DNA of 64,000 nucleotides from Rapana venosa. Lineage: Eukaryota; Mollusca; Gastropoda; Neogastropoda; Muricidae. Below are positions 10,284-22,721 of the stretch, in pieces. Position 1 is the stretch's first letter, and each line of letters begins with the position of its first letter. The translations under genes were made by a program, and so were the position numbers. Location: the NCBI GenBank assembly GCA_028751875.1, contig CM054143.1:68613958-68677957 (forward strand), written 5' to 3'. Under the pieces are notes generated by a model. The model was not told the DNA's origin. It did not search any database and was given only the letters and a program-made list of their open reading frames with translations.

Positions 10284-11080
10284 TCTTCCGCTTTCCCTTT
10301 TAATTTTTGTAAAGTTTTCCACAATATCCTCAGTCTCGTCACTGGCATCATGTAGTAGTTGATACCAGTGAAATTTTTGAAGATTATACTTTTTCTTTTT
10401 AATTAAAATATTATACTACTGTATTCATTTTCATGAACTATTTTGTCGAAGTCAGGTTTAAACAGATTTCAATTTATGCATTTAGTAAAGACCTTTACTT
10501 CATTTCTCGTACTGTTACATCGAGTCAAACCATTTGTATTGTGTTTAATTTCTTCTTACAGTTTTGACTGATCTGGTCTTCAGCTTAATTGTGCATACTT
10601 TGAAAAGATATCAGAGACAGTTGTCTGGAACATTCATTGACTACGTTTTGTTGAATCAGGCTGCTTTGTACTTTGTTTTTTAATACTGTATTTTGATTTG
10701 AGTTTTTATTGTGCTATGTGTGCTTGTATTGATGGTAGAAGAAGTGTATATTGAAATTGTTCATTGAAATTAAATCCCATCAAAAAACACTGTTTGTTGT
10801 GGTAATCTTTAGTAATACACTCCGCCTGTGTGTCTCTACTATTTTTTATAGACTTCTGCAAACTTGTTTTTTGTCTTCTATCTGGTATATTTAATATCTA
10901 AAATCAGTGGACAATGATCAGAGTATTCCATTAAATCTCTAACTTCATATTCTTCACCTCTTCAAAATGATTTTGAACAAATGAAATAATCCACAACACA
11001 ACAACCTTGATGTTAAACGCATGTAAATCGACTCTGTAAATTTCCTAAGTTCGGCCAATTAAATAAACAATTTATTGCTA
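10284..11080 (-). pseudogene. Old antisense LINE: end of endonuclease and linker
   Basis: Minus-strand frames join the two outer parts of the same LINE. From the high end they give SRFTCV and CCVVDYFICSKSF, then EYEVRDLMEYSDHCPLIL, the conserved SDH motif of apurinic-type endonucleases (about 10895-10960). A linker follows with RRQKTSLQKSIKN-like and RLRILWKTLQKLKGKAEDGG (10290-10345), the usual lead into the reverse transcriptase. Stops are frequent. The right edge is the insertion point of the next RTE element. Confidence 0.7.
11068..11080. repeat. Candidate target-site duplication, left
   Basis: CAATTTATTGCTA resembles CAAATATTAGCT at 14354-14364 on the other side of the RTE element. The match is imperfect and short. 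Confidence 0.4.
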
Positions 11081-14000
11081 TCCGTTTGACATCCCCGGGG
11101 TATACTTGCAAAGCAAGCAATGCAACATAGAACTCATGCCCTCCAACCAGCATGTCGTAAAAAGGGCGACTAAGGTGGGAACCCTTTCCCCAGGTAAGGG
11201 GGTTTAGACACATGGCTAACAACCCTTTTCTGTAAAAAATAAATTGTTATGGAAACAGAACGAAAGAAATTAACAATACAGGGTGTGACGGCTTCCAGAG
11301 TCATCGGAAGATGCCTACGTATGAATGTCAGTGTAAAGCCGAAAGGAAGCCCCTGACAAGAAGATATGGAGTCTTAAGCGCCAAAAAATAAGACCAAAGT
11401 AGGATTCTGGAATGTGAGAACCAACGTTTGAGACAGGAAAAACTAGAAAAGTTACAGCAGAGATGAGACACTACAATTTACATATCTCGGAGTCAGTGAA
11501 AGCCGATGGACAAGGATCAGGCAAATACAGAGCCAGCACAGGAGAGACAGTGCTGACATGGTAGAGAAGACAGCCAACACCCTGAGGGCGTAGCAATCAT
11601 CATGAAGAAAGGAAATGGAGAAGTGGGCCCTGATGTAGTGAAACCTATCTACAAGCAGGATGATGAGGATAAGAATGAAAGGTAAAGCAGCAAATACCAC
11701 AAACATACAGCGCTATGGCACCACCAACGACAGTGGAGAAGAAAGCAAAGATACATTTTATGAACAATTACAGGCGAAATGGAAAACACACCAAACCACA
11801 CGACATGAGGATAGTGATGGTGGACCTAAATGCAAAAGTCGGAAAAGACAACACAAACCAGAAAAGCCATGGGAAAAGAAGGATGGAGGCAGCATAAATG
11901 ACAACGGAGAAAGATTGGTGAATTCTGCATGACAAACAACCTGGCCATTGGAGGGATCATTTATTTGCACACCCTGAATCCCAAGCTTACCTGTGTTCCC
12001 CAATTGAAGAGACAAAAACAAATCGACCACCTGATGATCAAATGGGACATGGAGAAATTCGCTCGTAGATGTAAAAAGTAAGGAGAGAGCCGATGTTGGC
12101 AGTGATTCAACACCTTGTCACTGCAACCCTAAAAGTGAAGCTTGAGAAAAATGGATCTGGGGAAACCAAGCAACAACATTTGAGTGGAAAACTGCGCCAA
12201 CACCAAAGTAAAGAGTTGCCTTTCACCCTCGCCACTCAAAACACAGTTCCAAGAACAGGTGACACTGATAACTACACACCTCCGACATGACTAATATAAA
12301 CACCATGTGGAAAACAAGTCAGGACAGCCTCACACAAGCCAGCGAAACGTCTTAGGACAGAACAGAGGAAGAGAAAAAGGTGGATTCCATAAGACACCTG
12401 GCAAGAGCCACTGAGAACAGAGAGAACTGAAGAAGAAAATCTTAAGAGACAAAGTCAGAACGGATAAGAGAGAGGTACAAAACAACAGAACAGAGAAGCA
12501 AACCAACTGAGAAGAGAATGACAAGAACAGACAAGCGTACTACATGGATGGATATGCAAGACAAGCAGAGGAGGCCGCCGCAAAGGGAGAACAAGGACAG
12601 TGTGTAAGATCACCAAGACAGTCAAAGGCAAGTACCGAGCACACCGAAACACCCAATCCTAGATAAACAAGGCCAAATACTTACCCACAGAAGGCATAAC
12701 AAGATGCAAGATGGGCAGAACATTCAGCCAAAGTTCCAACAGACCACCACCAACTGAAGAGGCCGATAAACAAATCCCTGATGCCGATCTCAGTAACAGC
12801 TCACCACCAAGAAGGAAGAGATTATAGCAGCAATCAGCTCTCCTCAAGAAATGGAAAAGCCCCTTGGCCATGACAAACCTCAAACGCAGAACTATTCAAG
12901 GCACATCCAGAATTTGCATCTAAAGTTCTACAGCCACTCTTGCAGCTATATGGGAGGAGAAACAGCAACCACAGATTGGACATAATGAGTCATCGTGAAG
13001 ACCAAAGAAAGGAGCCCTTAACCAAATGTAAACAACTGGAGAGGGAATCACTCAGCTATCTGTTCCCACAAGATTTCTTGGCAAAGTTCATCATCGACGA
13101 ATCTCATAGCAGTGGACCAACAGCTCAGAAAGGAACAGGCAGGTTTTTCGACCAGGAAGAAGATGCATAGACCAGATCTTCACCCCTGCGCAACATCATC
13201 GAACAAGTGCAGTAATGGCAGTAACAGCTGTATATCAACTTCGTAGATTTTGAAAAAGCCATTGACAGCATTCAACGGAGAAAGTGGTATGGCACATACT
13301 CCGAGGCATAAGGAATTCCACAGGAGTTTAATCCAAGTCATTAAAGCATCTACACAACTTCACAGTGCTGAGTAGGAAACAGCAAAACCAGTTTTCAGTG
13401 TACAAACCGGCGTCAGACAAGCAGCCCCATGTCAGCACTACCCTTCAACCGAAACAATTGAATTGGGTGATGAACAAACACAGCTGACCATTCAAGGGCA
13501 TCAGATGGACCCCTCAGGAATACAAGTCCGCCTATCAACACTTGAAGAACCTATATTTTGCCGACAGATTCTGTGCACTGCTTCTCAACATACCCAATCA
13601 TCACATTCAAGAGAAGACATCCCGTCTCCAGCGCTTTCGCACAGCAATAGGCCCTGAAAAATCAGTCAGAAGAAGACAGAGGTGATACACTGAAGGGTTC
13701 AGAACCCTCACCGGTCACAGAGACTGGAGAAGATTTACCAACCACTGAAGAGTTCCCCTGTACCTCGGAGCACTGTTTAGGCATACGGCGGAAGCAGGCA
13801 GCTGACATCCAAGACCTGATTAGCAAAGCAAGAAATGCTTAAAGAAATCTGAACAAATGTTGGAAATCGTCCCCAGTACAGCACCAGAACCAAACCTAAG
13901 ACTATACCAGATGCTGTGTACTTCCCCCTTTTGTACGGGCTCGGAGGCTGGAGGATGACTAGAGAGACCTCGACATCCTATCCACATTCCACACTAAGAA

Positions 14001-14353
14001 TCTCAGAAGAATCTAGCGCTCTTCTGGCCTGAGACCATCTCCCAACAAGAACTATTGCCCGTTGCACCAAGAAAGCATGGACAACATCATCATTCATAGG
14101 CGATGGGATGGATAGGCATATCTGCCGTCGGGAACATGAAACATCGCCCAAACAGCCCTCCCCACAGGACACCAGAGGGAACACGCAAACGAGACGACCC
14201 AAGAACACTTGGCGTCGGACTGTTGAAGCAGAGCTGAAGACCTTCCAACATACCTTGGGAACCATTCAGAAGCTAGCCCAGGACAGACAGGAGTGGAGAA
14301 CTTTTGTTGCTGCCCTACGTGCCAATAAGGCACAAAGGCATTGATGATGATGA
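11081..14353 (+). mobile_element. Near full-length RTE-type LINE, frameshifted
   Basis: The length, about 3.27 kb, is normal for RTE elements. The 5' leader contains GCATGTCGTAAAAAGGGCGA (about 11150). The endonuclease starts at 11390 with TKVGFWNVRT, has LGVSESRW-like text near 11485 and VDLNAKVGKDN at about 11820. The reverse transcriptase shows FVDFEKAIDSI (about 13230), TGVRQA (13409) where families have TGVRQG, and LYFADR (about 13550) where the catalytic box should be FADD. The C-terminus ends RPKNTWRRTVEAEL ... EWRTFVAAL and stops at 14342-14344, followed by a TGATGATGATGAC tail. Many indels break the frame. Inactive copy, or an active one with sequencing indels; the changed catalytic box favours the former. 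Confidence 0.88.
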
Positions 14354-15150
14354 CAAATATTAGCTCATAGTCTACCATATTTTTGTACAATTCTATCCAT
14401 TGAGCACCTTTGATAGCATTGGTCATATTCATTTTCTTCAGGTAAATTGTAGTAACTTGGTTCTGGATCTATTTCTATAAAGTCAGTCAGTCTTCCTGAT
14501 CGCGCATTTAGATCTCCACACAGTATTATCTGACCTCTTTCAGACAAACTTTCTATGTCTTGTTCTAAATTTTCCCATATTTTCTGTGTATGAACATTTC
14601 CAAAAGAAGAAAAATCGTGGAATATATGCACCATCCAATTGAAAATAATTCTTGTTTGATGATTTTGATGAGTTTTCCTGCATCATTTTCCATCCACACA
14701 ATATCTGAACTATTTGCGGTAAAAAAGATTTATACATTTTCGATAACTTCCTAACGAAAACTAGAAAACCTCCTGAAGCACTGACAGATCTAATTTCTCC
14801 CTTGGTCTGCAGTAATGCACAGACTAAACCTGGTAGAGTTACATCTTCTACAGCTTTTTTGATCTAAATGTGTTTCTGTAAAATTTTACATCGTAAACAT
14901 CCACATGCTTTTATGTGTTACGACATTTAGTTGTATACATTAAATCCATCCCACTTTTCCATATATACTCTAATATTCCATGATAATATTTCACGCATGT
15001 TTTACTCTTTTGTTGAATATTATTGTGACCCACGAGATCTTTCCCAATGTGGTAAACAAAAATTTGGGCATATCAATTTAATGAATTAAAGCTGGGGTTT
15101 TTCCCGTTATTAATATCTCTAACTATAGAAATGGTTTTTATCTTATCATT
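14354..15150 (-). pseudogene. Old antisense LINE: endonuclease N-terminal part
   Basis: The minus-strand frame 14634-14365 contains IWENLEQDIESLSERGQIILC followed by GDLNARSGRLTDFI, the catalytic GDLNAR motif of an apurinic-type endonuclease. It ends in CSMDRIVQKYGRL exactly where the RTE element interrupts. Further up to about 15150 the text is AT-rich with stops and probably holds the element's 5' part. It has the same orientation as, and continues into, 10284-11080 and 7231-9517, so the three pieces are one LINE of about 3.9 kb. Confidence 0.7.
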
Positions 15151-16789
15151 GTTAACTGTCTTTGATGCCAAAACAATAACGGCAACAAATTATATTATCT
15201 AAAAATTTACATCATCAAGAATAATTTTTACATAAGATTGTCTTCATATTTTAACTATTATTAACAAACTTGACACAAACTTATCTGTTGTATCCGATAA
15301 AACAAATTAAATATAGTAAATGATAACGTGTTCAAAAGACTTAACTGGGACAGACTTTCTTTGTGTTGATATCATTGCATGAGTCTGGTGTGTGCATGTG
15401 CGTGTGATGTGTGTGTGATGTTGGTGTGTGTGCTCGCGGCGCATGAGTGCGTGTAACCTACATACTTTCTATATTCTCATTCACCATCTCTTTGTACTTT
15501 TTATGTAGTGTGTGTGAAATGTGTGTGGATGTAGTAATTTCTTCAGTTTAACGTCCACTCCACTAAATAGTGAATGTGTGTGGATGTGTGGTGCGCGTGT
15601 GGTGCTTGAACCTACATACTTTCTATATTTCACCATCTCTTGACTTGTTTTATGATACGTGTGTGTGTGGATGTTGTGTGGTGTGTACACTGAACAAAGT
15701 ACAATGCTGACTTAGGAGAAAGGATTGCTGAGCACCAGGTACAAATCAGGGGCCAGACTTTGTCGGCGCTTCACTATTACTATTTGTTGCTACTTCAGTC
15801 ATCTCGTCTTTCAAATCTGCACTCTGCTTTCATCCGCTTGAATAAGAACTGCTATGGACACCTAACTCATAGGTAACAACTCTGTCTGCTTCTCATGTGT
15901 CAGTAATGACATTTTTGTCTGCCGGTCAAAATAATCAACTGCACAGGCACAGAATGCAGCAGAAGACTGACTGATGTATGAGAATCCCTTGTTTTGGATG
16001 AACACCCTACTGATCTGCAACTGTTCTCTGACGAGGAGATCAGTACTGGAAACCAGCACGCCTGCAGACGTCATACTGCAGTATTTCCTGGTGAATTTTT
16101 TACATGTTAAAACCAGAATTGCAGCAAGTTCTGGAAATAAAGAATGGTTGGCAGCTATTGTATCTAAATGAATACCTACAAAATTAATATTCTCTGTTCC
16201 TCTCATTCAAGAACTTTTCATTGCATAAACCAATAATCAGTATGCAGATATTATCCCAATACAACTGATTATAAAAAAGTGAATAGTATATCAATAGAGA
16301 AACATGACACAAAAAATATAAATTACACCACAATAAGATCAGTACAGTCCCTCACCAAAAAAAATTTCTGAAAATCGCCATACGGAATTCGTTTAAAGCT
16401 AAGGAAAATCACGGATGAAATCTACACTAAGCAAGAGGAAAAGAAAGAAACCCGGGCTACAGCTGCTTAACCATTCTCCTCTTCTGTGTATCAAAGGTCC
16501 CATGACATGAGGAGAAGAAGCAGCCAGGAGAAGGGTTGAGGGGCCACCTGACTCCAGAAAGGAATATTCAGTTGGTCCACTAGTTGGGCTGACACTGTCA
16601 AGTCTGTCACTGATGCAGTGAGCTACATCAGATGGTCAACAGTCCACAGGCTGTGTTTGGGTGCCTTGAAAGAACAGACAGCACAACATGGAAAACAACA
16701 ACTACACACTAATCAATCCCTCTCTGTCTCTCTCATTCCACGCATGGAAACATTCAATCATTTGTCCCACATCTAAAAAAACGTAAGCC
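15151..16789. other. Unassigned, with TG-rich imperfect tandem repeats
   Basis: 15384-15695 holds TG-rich text with a unit of about 150 bases occurring twice (CCTACATACTTTCTATATT at 15457 and again near 15611). 15700-16789 has mixed composition, with short open frames on both strands (114 residues on minus at 15862-16206) but no motif. Confidence 0.45.
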
Positions 16790-18307
16790 AAACACAAGTA
16801 ATAAATAGTTTACAGACCTATAAACCTTACATCCATGTCTGTAAACTGCTAGAAAAAAATGGTTTTGAACAGACTGGTTTTTTTAAAATATTACTACTGT
16901 GAAAAGAAGAACATCATTCCTGTTAACCAAGCAGCTTCAGAAAAGGAAGGTCGCCATCTCATCACTTGTTCAACTGACCACTCAAATAAAGTATCAGTTT
17001 GGCCAGACTAAAATGTCTTTTGGCAAACTGTTTTGATGTGACCAAGCCTACGACCAAGTATGGCACTCACGATTGTTGTATAAACTAAAAACATGGATGA
17101 ACAGGGCATATATTATATATATATATAAATATAAAACACCTTGTAAAAGATTTTCTGGGAAACGGACAAATTAGAACTAGAATAGGGACTACAATAACAT
17201 CTAAAAAGTCACTCAAATGGGCATTCCACAGGGGTCAGTTATTGCTCCTTTATTATTCAACATCTTAATGCATGACTTGCCAAGCCACATTATCTAAGCA
17301 TGTCGAGTTAGCTCCAGACGCCGACGATATATGTATGGTGGGAGAAGGTAGCAATGAAAAAAGAATACAAACAAACACCGACGAGATCCTTGACTTACAT
17401 CATAAAAGGTTGCATCAAAAATGACTGAATATGCTATCAAACCTATATGACAATGAAAATAGTTTACGCTAACAAGTGATAAAACACACATGATGCATTT
17501 TTTAATAATGGAACAAATCCAACACTAATGCCCAGTTTCGAATAGATATATGAAATTTTAGAATAAAGCAAACAGTCAACTTTCTTGGAGTTTTTCTTAC
17601 AACAAAAACTGACTTGGAACCACCACATTGGAGTAACAATCCTGAATAAAGCAAGACAATGTTAAACATTCTGAAAGTTATTGGCAAACAGTCATGGGTC
17701 CAGGATATGCTACCTTACTGCACCTTCAACATCTTTAATTCTTCAAAAGCGAACGTATGCCAAGAATAATTCTTAATGCTCCAGAATATCTTTCAAGAAA
17801 CTACAAAGTATAGACGGTAGATCATACAACTGGCTCTAGTCTACCAGTTCCTGCCTCCTGTATAAAAACATATAGCGCATGTGGTATTTTAATAACCATT
17901 AGAAAAATCAACCAAAGTAATGCTTGATGTAAATTTTGTCCCTAAGAAGTTATACCTGTTAAAAATGATTTGCCGCCGCAATAAATCTCAGTCCCTGATA
18001 GACATTTTCCGAAGAGAGCAGAATGATATCCTCTAACACCACACAGGGTACATACACGACTCAACCTGAATATAAATGCTGGTTTAATCCTAAATACAAA
18101 ATTGCTAAAAAGAGATAACTATCCCCCACTCCAACGTGGGAACTCAAAAGAGCGCAGTTTGACATCAATTATATTGACTTCATAAAGAATTGTACTATAA
18201 ATTCTTCTAAAGCAAAAATTCATTTGGAAGAACATTATTCATACCATTTAAAAGTGTTTACAGATGGATCAGTCTTAAACAATAATGCTGGTGCTGCATA
18301 CACTACA
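16790..18307 (+). pseudogene. I-like LINE, reverse transcriptase and start of RNase H
   Basis: Plus-strand frames, joined over indels, give YRPINLTS (about 16815), a broken stretch up to DVTKAYDQVWHSRLLYKLK (about 17035), the palm motif GIPQGSVIAPLLFNILMHDLP (split here: GIPQGS at about 17221, then VIAPLLFN), and a damaged catalytic box (DADDICMV near 17310). Near 18245 VFTDGSVLNNNAGAAYT follows. TDGS is the first catalytic motif of RNase H, a domain found in I-clade LINEs. The frame is cut by a SINE at 18308. Confidence 0.8.
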
Positions 18308-18606
18308 AAGGTAAAAAAGGTAAAGGAGTCCCATAACCTATAAGGTCGTAGGGGAGCGAGGCGTCAGAGACCTCACTTCTCTAGGGCCAACATATTGAGG
18401 GCGGCGCCCATCTCCTCTCCCTCGCTGCTTTACCTTCCCTGACCCTAAAGAGGGCAGGTACCCATTTACATCTGGGTGAACTGGGGGAACTGTACTGAAG
18501 CAAGGCAACGCAAACGGTCACCCATCCAACTTTAACCACGCTCGACGCTGCTATAACCTAGTCTTGGGGAAAGCGAGTGCTCCGACCACTGAGCAATCCG
18601 TCCCCT
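18308..18606 (-). mobile_element. SINE family S2, inserted in an RNase H domain
   Basis: This is a 300-base element that also occurs at 29970-30262, 46353-46645 (both minus) and 35316-35615 (plus). Read on the minus strand it starts GGGGACGGATTGCTCAGTGG, a tRNA-like head with box A. The centre has AAATGGGTACCTGCCCTCTT and GAGAAGTGAGGTC, and the tail is rich in TTTACC. It sits between AGAAYT and PEFKIQK of the RNase H of an I-like LINE, so it is younger than that LINE. No clear target-site duplication is visible. Confidence 0.85.
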
Positions 18607-18960
18607 GAATTTAAAATCCCAAAAATCGTTACATCTTGGGGAGAATATTTCAATTTTTACAGCAGAACTCTTAGCTATACTAATGCACTTCTTATTATTT
18701 TAATCGCTTTCCAAAAGCTTTTTTTCAAATACTTTTTTGAGTTGATTTCAAAATCAGTAAGTCAAAGCCATCAGCTCTAGCAAACCAAAGTTCGATCTGA
18801 ACTTGTCATAGAAATTTGTCATTTTTCATTCATCTCCTCACACTTAAAAGGCACAGATATAACTTGTGTTGATCCATCTCACTGTGGTGTAACATCACAA
18901 TGAAAAGGTTTCAAGAAACCTTTTAAGCAAAAAAAGGGCCAAACAATTAACAACGTGGCA
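18607..18960 (+). pseudogene. I-like LINE, rest of RNase H
   Basis: Continues the RNase H domain broken by the SINE. IFTAELLAI (about 18650) carries the glutamate motif, and DPSHCGVTS (about 18872) matches the conserved WxPSHCGVxGNE segment. Stops are frequent. Confidence 0.7.
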
Positions 18961-20770
18961 AACATTAAAACTCCACGTGTCCACTACAACCAATCAATGT
19001 TAACAAATCGTGCAAAAAGCCAGCAAAAGTTATTCCAGTGTGAAAAAAGAGACCTGGTTGTCTAAATTATAAGAGAAGATGGTAAAATATGAGCGAGTTT
19101 TGTTAAAATATATGAAACCGATTTTATCATAAACAAATTGTTTTCTGGCTTGAAGATGGGACTTGAATTGTTTTAAGACAAAATATTTGGAACAAGTTTC
19201 AGGCATATTGGCCATAGTATAACTGTGGATCTACTTGATATGCAGTATGCGAAAAGTTTCCATACCTGTTCCTATCACCTCAGCATCGTCATCAGCTATA
19301 TTCAGTGATCTTTTTACTGAGTATAATTTTTTCAAATCATTAATTGCATATGTCCAACTGGTTAATTGGTTATATATTATGGACTTTAAAGACATTATCC
19401 ATCAGCGGTTTAGATTTTCTCTCATCGCTGGATACGGTTACAAATAGTTTTATTGTTCATTCGTAGATCGTTTAGAATTGGATTTTTTATTATTCTTACT
19501 CAAGATTATTTGTGTTTACATTTTCTTACAGTTCTGTGTAGATTTAACTACTACATTAATCCCTTACCCCACTCCCAGAATTCCTCCCCCCTCCCCTCCA
19601 CTTTTTTTTTTTTTCTTAATGTGTCTAATATCACATTTTGTGAAGAGACGTAAAATGAAATCGAACGCACACATCAAAATTAACTTGGAATGCTCATAGT
19701 GGATACATTTTAACAAAAGCAAGGAAATGCATTAATTTTCTTCATTAAAACGGTTAGCAGACAGTCCTGGGGACAAGATAACTATGCCGCACACTTGTCC
19801 AGACAGCTGACCCATGAAGAAACAGGAGGAGATGGTTGGACCGCGTATGGTCATCAAATATAGTTCACAACAGCAAGTGAGTTCTTTCTCAGTGTCTGTG
19901 TGACAGGAGTGAAGTGTCACGGAGTTATAGAATTGAAATGAAGATGAGCCAGCATGTAACAAAGTCAACCATCTCTGCCTATTGCTGTCAGGATTGAAAT
20001 AACTACTACTTCAGCTACTGAATACCAGCCTCATCCATTAAAAAAAAAAAGTTTTTTTCCATATTAGTGACAGGAAATTTGAGTACATAAATGAAGACAG
20101 AAAGCTAAAGACAGCTCATGTCACTTCAAGGACTACACAACTACATGGAGGTATGTCTTCTTTCAGTGCAGGCCTGTATTTCTTTCACGTTTCTCACTTT
20201 TCATTTTATAACATCGCTCAATTATTTTCATTTTAAGAGATTCACTTTTTAAAAACAAGAAACAGATACAGAATTGAAATTTTTGAATTTTTTTTCTTTG
20301 AGTAAAGAATCATAAAGGTTCTACAGATTAAATGTGTTTATACATGAATAACTCTGAAGTTATATGCAATTTGAATTCTGCATCCAGCCACATGAGACAA
20401 AAATCCAGGAACACACACACAAAAATTCACAGAAAATCAGCAAACTGTTCAGTGTGACAACAAATATGCAAAAATAAAGACATCATCTGTAAAAACTTAC
20501 CTAACAACAATATAAAAAAAAGAATTATATGTATACAGTATCTTTCAAGTTTTGTTCTTTCCAAATGAGTTGTTTGCATGTTGGCCATTCAGAATTGGTT
20601 ACCACAGCCAATGAGGGTCATCAAGGCATAATTCATTTTATAATCTAGTTACAACTTGATTTTTCTGATTCCCAATTGCTATATGACATAATTAGAAATC
20701 TGAAACAACAAACCCCCATCAAACCAATTCACTATATATATTGTCATCAGTGCCCACCCCCATGACTTGC
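18961..20770. other. Unassigned, AT-rich
   Basis: No element or domain was recognised. Poly-C/T runs lie at 19585-19617. Short open frames on both strands lack motifs. Confidence 0.45.
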
Positions 20771-20880
20771 CTGAAGTCACCGGGCATGATCTGTATCCAA
20801 ACATTGTTCTGCAGTGAATGTGTGCAGTCGTTCTCTTCAAATGCAGAAACAAATTTGGCAACTGTTTCACTGACCGCCAT
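20771..20880 (-). CDS. Candidate first coding exon, unknown product
   Basis: On the minus strand ACAAAAAATGGCGG provides a good start context at 20880. The frame gives MAVSETVAKFVSAFEEN ... NVWIQIMPGDF for 36 codons with balanced composition, then TTCAG|GCAAGTCATG. AG|GCAAGT is the consensus of the rare GC-type splice donor. Without splicing the frame stays open to SELV before a stop at about 20720. ATGGCGG at a start codon is also a common promoter-proximal YY1-type motif. I do not recognise the protein, and no second exon was found. It lies outside all recognised transposons, which supports a host gene, but the evidence is a single exon. Confidence 0.4.
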
Positions 20881-21676
20881 TTTTTGTAAACACTGAACAC
20901 AAGGCGTACAAAACAACAACGGCCATACACAAATCACAGCTGTGCCAAGTCTCTCTCTCACCACCAAAATGACAGCAGCTCAAACACACCCACACTACAC
21001 ACACACACACACACACAACCAGCAACACACACACACACATCCACAACACAAAGGGTGGGTGAGAGAGTGTTCCAACCATCGCCAGTGCAGTTTGGCAATG
21101 TGTCAGGGGTCCTGTGTTTCAACTCGAGTTACTGGTTTTTACTGTCAGCTGGCCAATCTTTAAAGCCTGAAGAAGGTTTTAGAAATCAACCAAAACTTTC
21201 TCAGCCAAACACTTCGGTGTATTGATTATAGTTTGTCCTGCTTTTATCTAGTAAAAAAAATTGTATTTTAAGATGTAGCAAAACTCATAGTTTTAACTTT
21301 AAACAAAGTATTTCCATAGTTTCACCGCAATTTCCCAGAAATTTGGGTGGAAAAAGTGGTTAGGGGTATGCAACCCTGAGGACCATATTCCTGTTCACAC
21401 CTCACACTGCACACTGGTTTCAGGCCAATGACTGTACAGTGGGAATGCAATCACTGATGGGCAATGCATATAAAGTTTTATATTGTGTGTTGTGTGCGTG
21501 CGTGCGTGTGTGATAAAGATACTAAAGTTATGTTTAGTTTGATAAGGACTGAACAGCAAAAAGAACTACCTATACTAGTATACATGTGACTCTTGATTTA
21601 CTCGAAAAACATAATGGAAAACAAAAAAACATTCAATAAAATCATTGACCTGTTTTTGTTGTTATGAATCAGAATG
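20881..21676. other. Unassigned with (CA)n and (TG)n
   Basis: (CA)n at 20983-21045 lies just upstream of the candidate exon on the minus strand, and a TG/TGCG run lies at 21485-21513. The rest holds nothing recognised. This is the unique left flank of block A copy 2. Confidence 0.6.
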
Positions 21677-21785
21677 CAAGATAAATAACAATAGTTTAAA
21701 ACAAACAGACTTAATAAACAAGTACTCTGCCGACAAAATCTATTGAAAAAAAATTTCAAATAGTCAAATGTATTTCAAAGCACCC

Positions 21786-22721
21786 ACACACACACTCCAA
21801 CAGTTCGTAACATTAGCAGGGTTAATAGGACATGTGTTAGTGAAGGTGGGATAGTTCTGATATGAAAACCGGAGGGGGGAAATCTTAGGTTTGAATTAAA
21901 TATGTCTTGAGGCTGGATTATAAAAGTGCATAACTAGGTTTCCTGGCGAAGAGAGAGAGGGAGCTCATTCAGGAGATATGGACCCGAAAATAGAAAAGAG
22001 CGGGGGGGTGGGGGGGGGGGACCAACGTAGATTTTTTGAATCTAGGTATTCGTAGGCAACAAGGTATCTGCAGCAGAGCGGAGGGAACGTGAAGGAGAGT
22101 ACAGATTAAGACATTCAAGAGTAGGAGGGTGCAGTTTTGTGGAGACAATTGTAACAGAGGGTACTGATCTTATAATCTAACTCTCTGTGGCAACATTCAT
22201 CCAGTGGAGCGATCGCAAGAGAGGGTAAGTGCTCAGATTGTTTTCTCTCAGAGAACTAGTCGAGTTGCAGAGTTAAGTAATACGTTTAAGAGGTGGATAG
22301 AAGATGCTGGCAGACCAGAAACAAAAGAGAATTGCAATAGTCCGGACATGAGAGAATGAGAGATGTGACTAGTTTGGATGTTGCATCAGTGACAGATACT
22401 TTCGAACTGCACAAATGCGCCGTTAATTGATAGTAACACGGACTGTCAGGTTTTGGGTTATGATTTTTGCATGGAGATTGTGTTGTCGATAACGACCCCT
22501 AGATATTTCACGTACAGTGGATAGAGGGACAGACGTATTGCCGCAATTCTATTGAAGCTGATTGTAAAGGAAGAGAGGTTTTGTGTTGGTCCCCCTACAA
22601 TCATGGCTTTCGGTTTTATCTGCATTTAGCTGTAACTACTGTTCCTATCATCCAAGTTGGATATCATGAAGGCAGCAGGACATGTTTGTCAAGAGAGAAG
22701 GCAGATTTTCGGGAGTAAGGG
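21786..22721 (-). mobile_element. CR1/L2-like LINE 3' region, antisense (block A copy 2)
   Basis: Same element as 5427-6360, with the same breaks. The differences from copy 1 lie near 22711-22750, where the G and C runs and one G after CAGTGTG differ. Confidence 0.8.

Noticed and set aside
5318..21676. A circle of about 16.4 kb as a mitochondrial genome
   Set aside because: The size fits, but the content is LINEs and SINEs; no mitochondrial proteins, rRNA or tRNA genes were seen.
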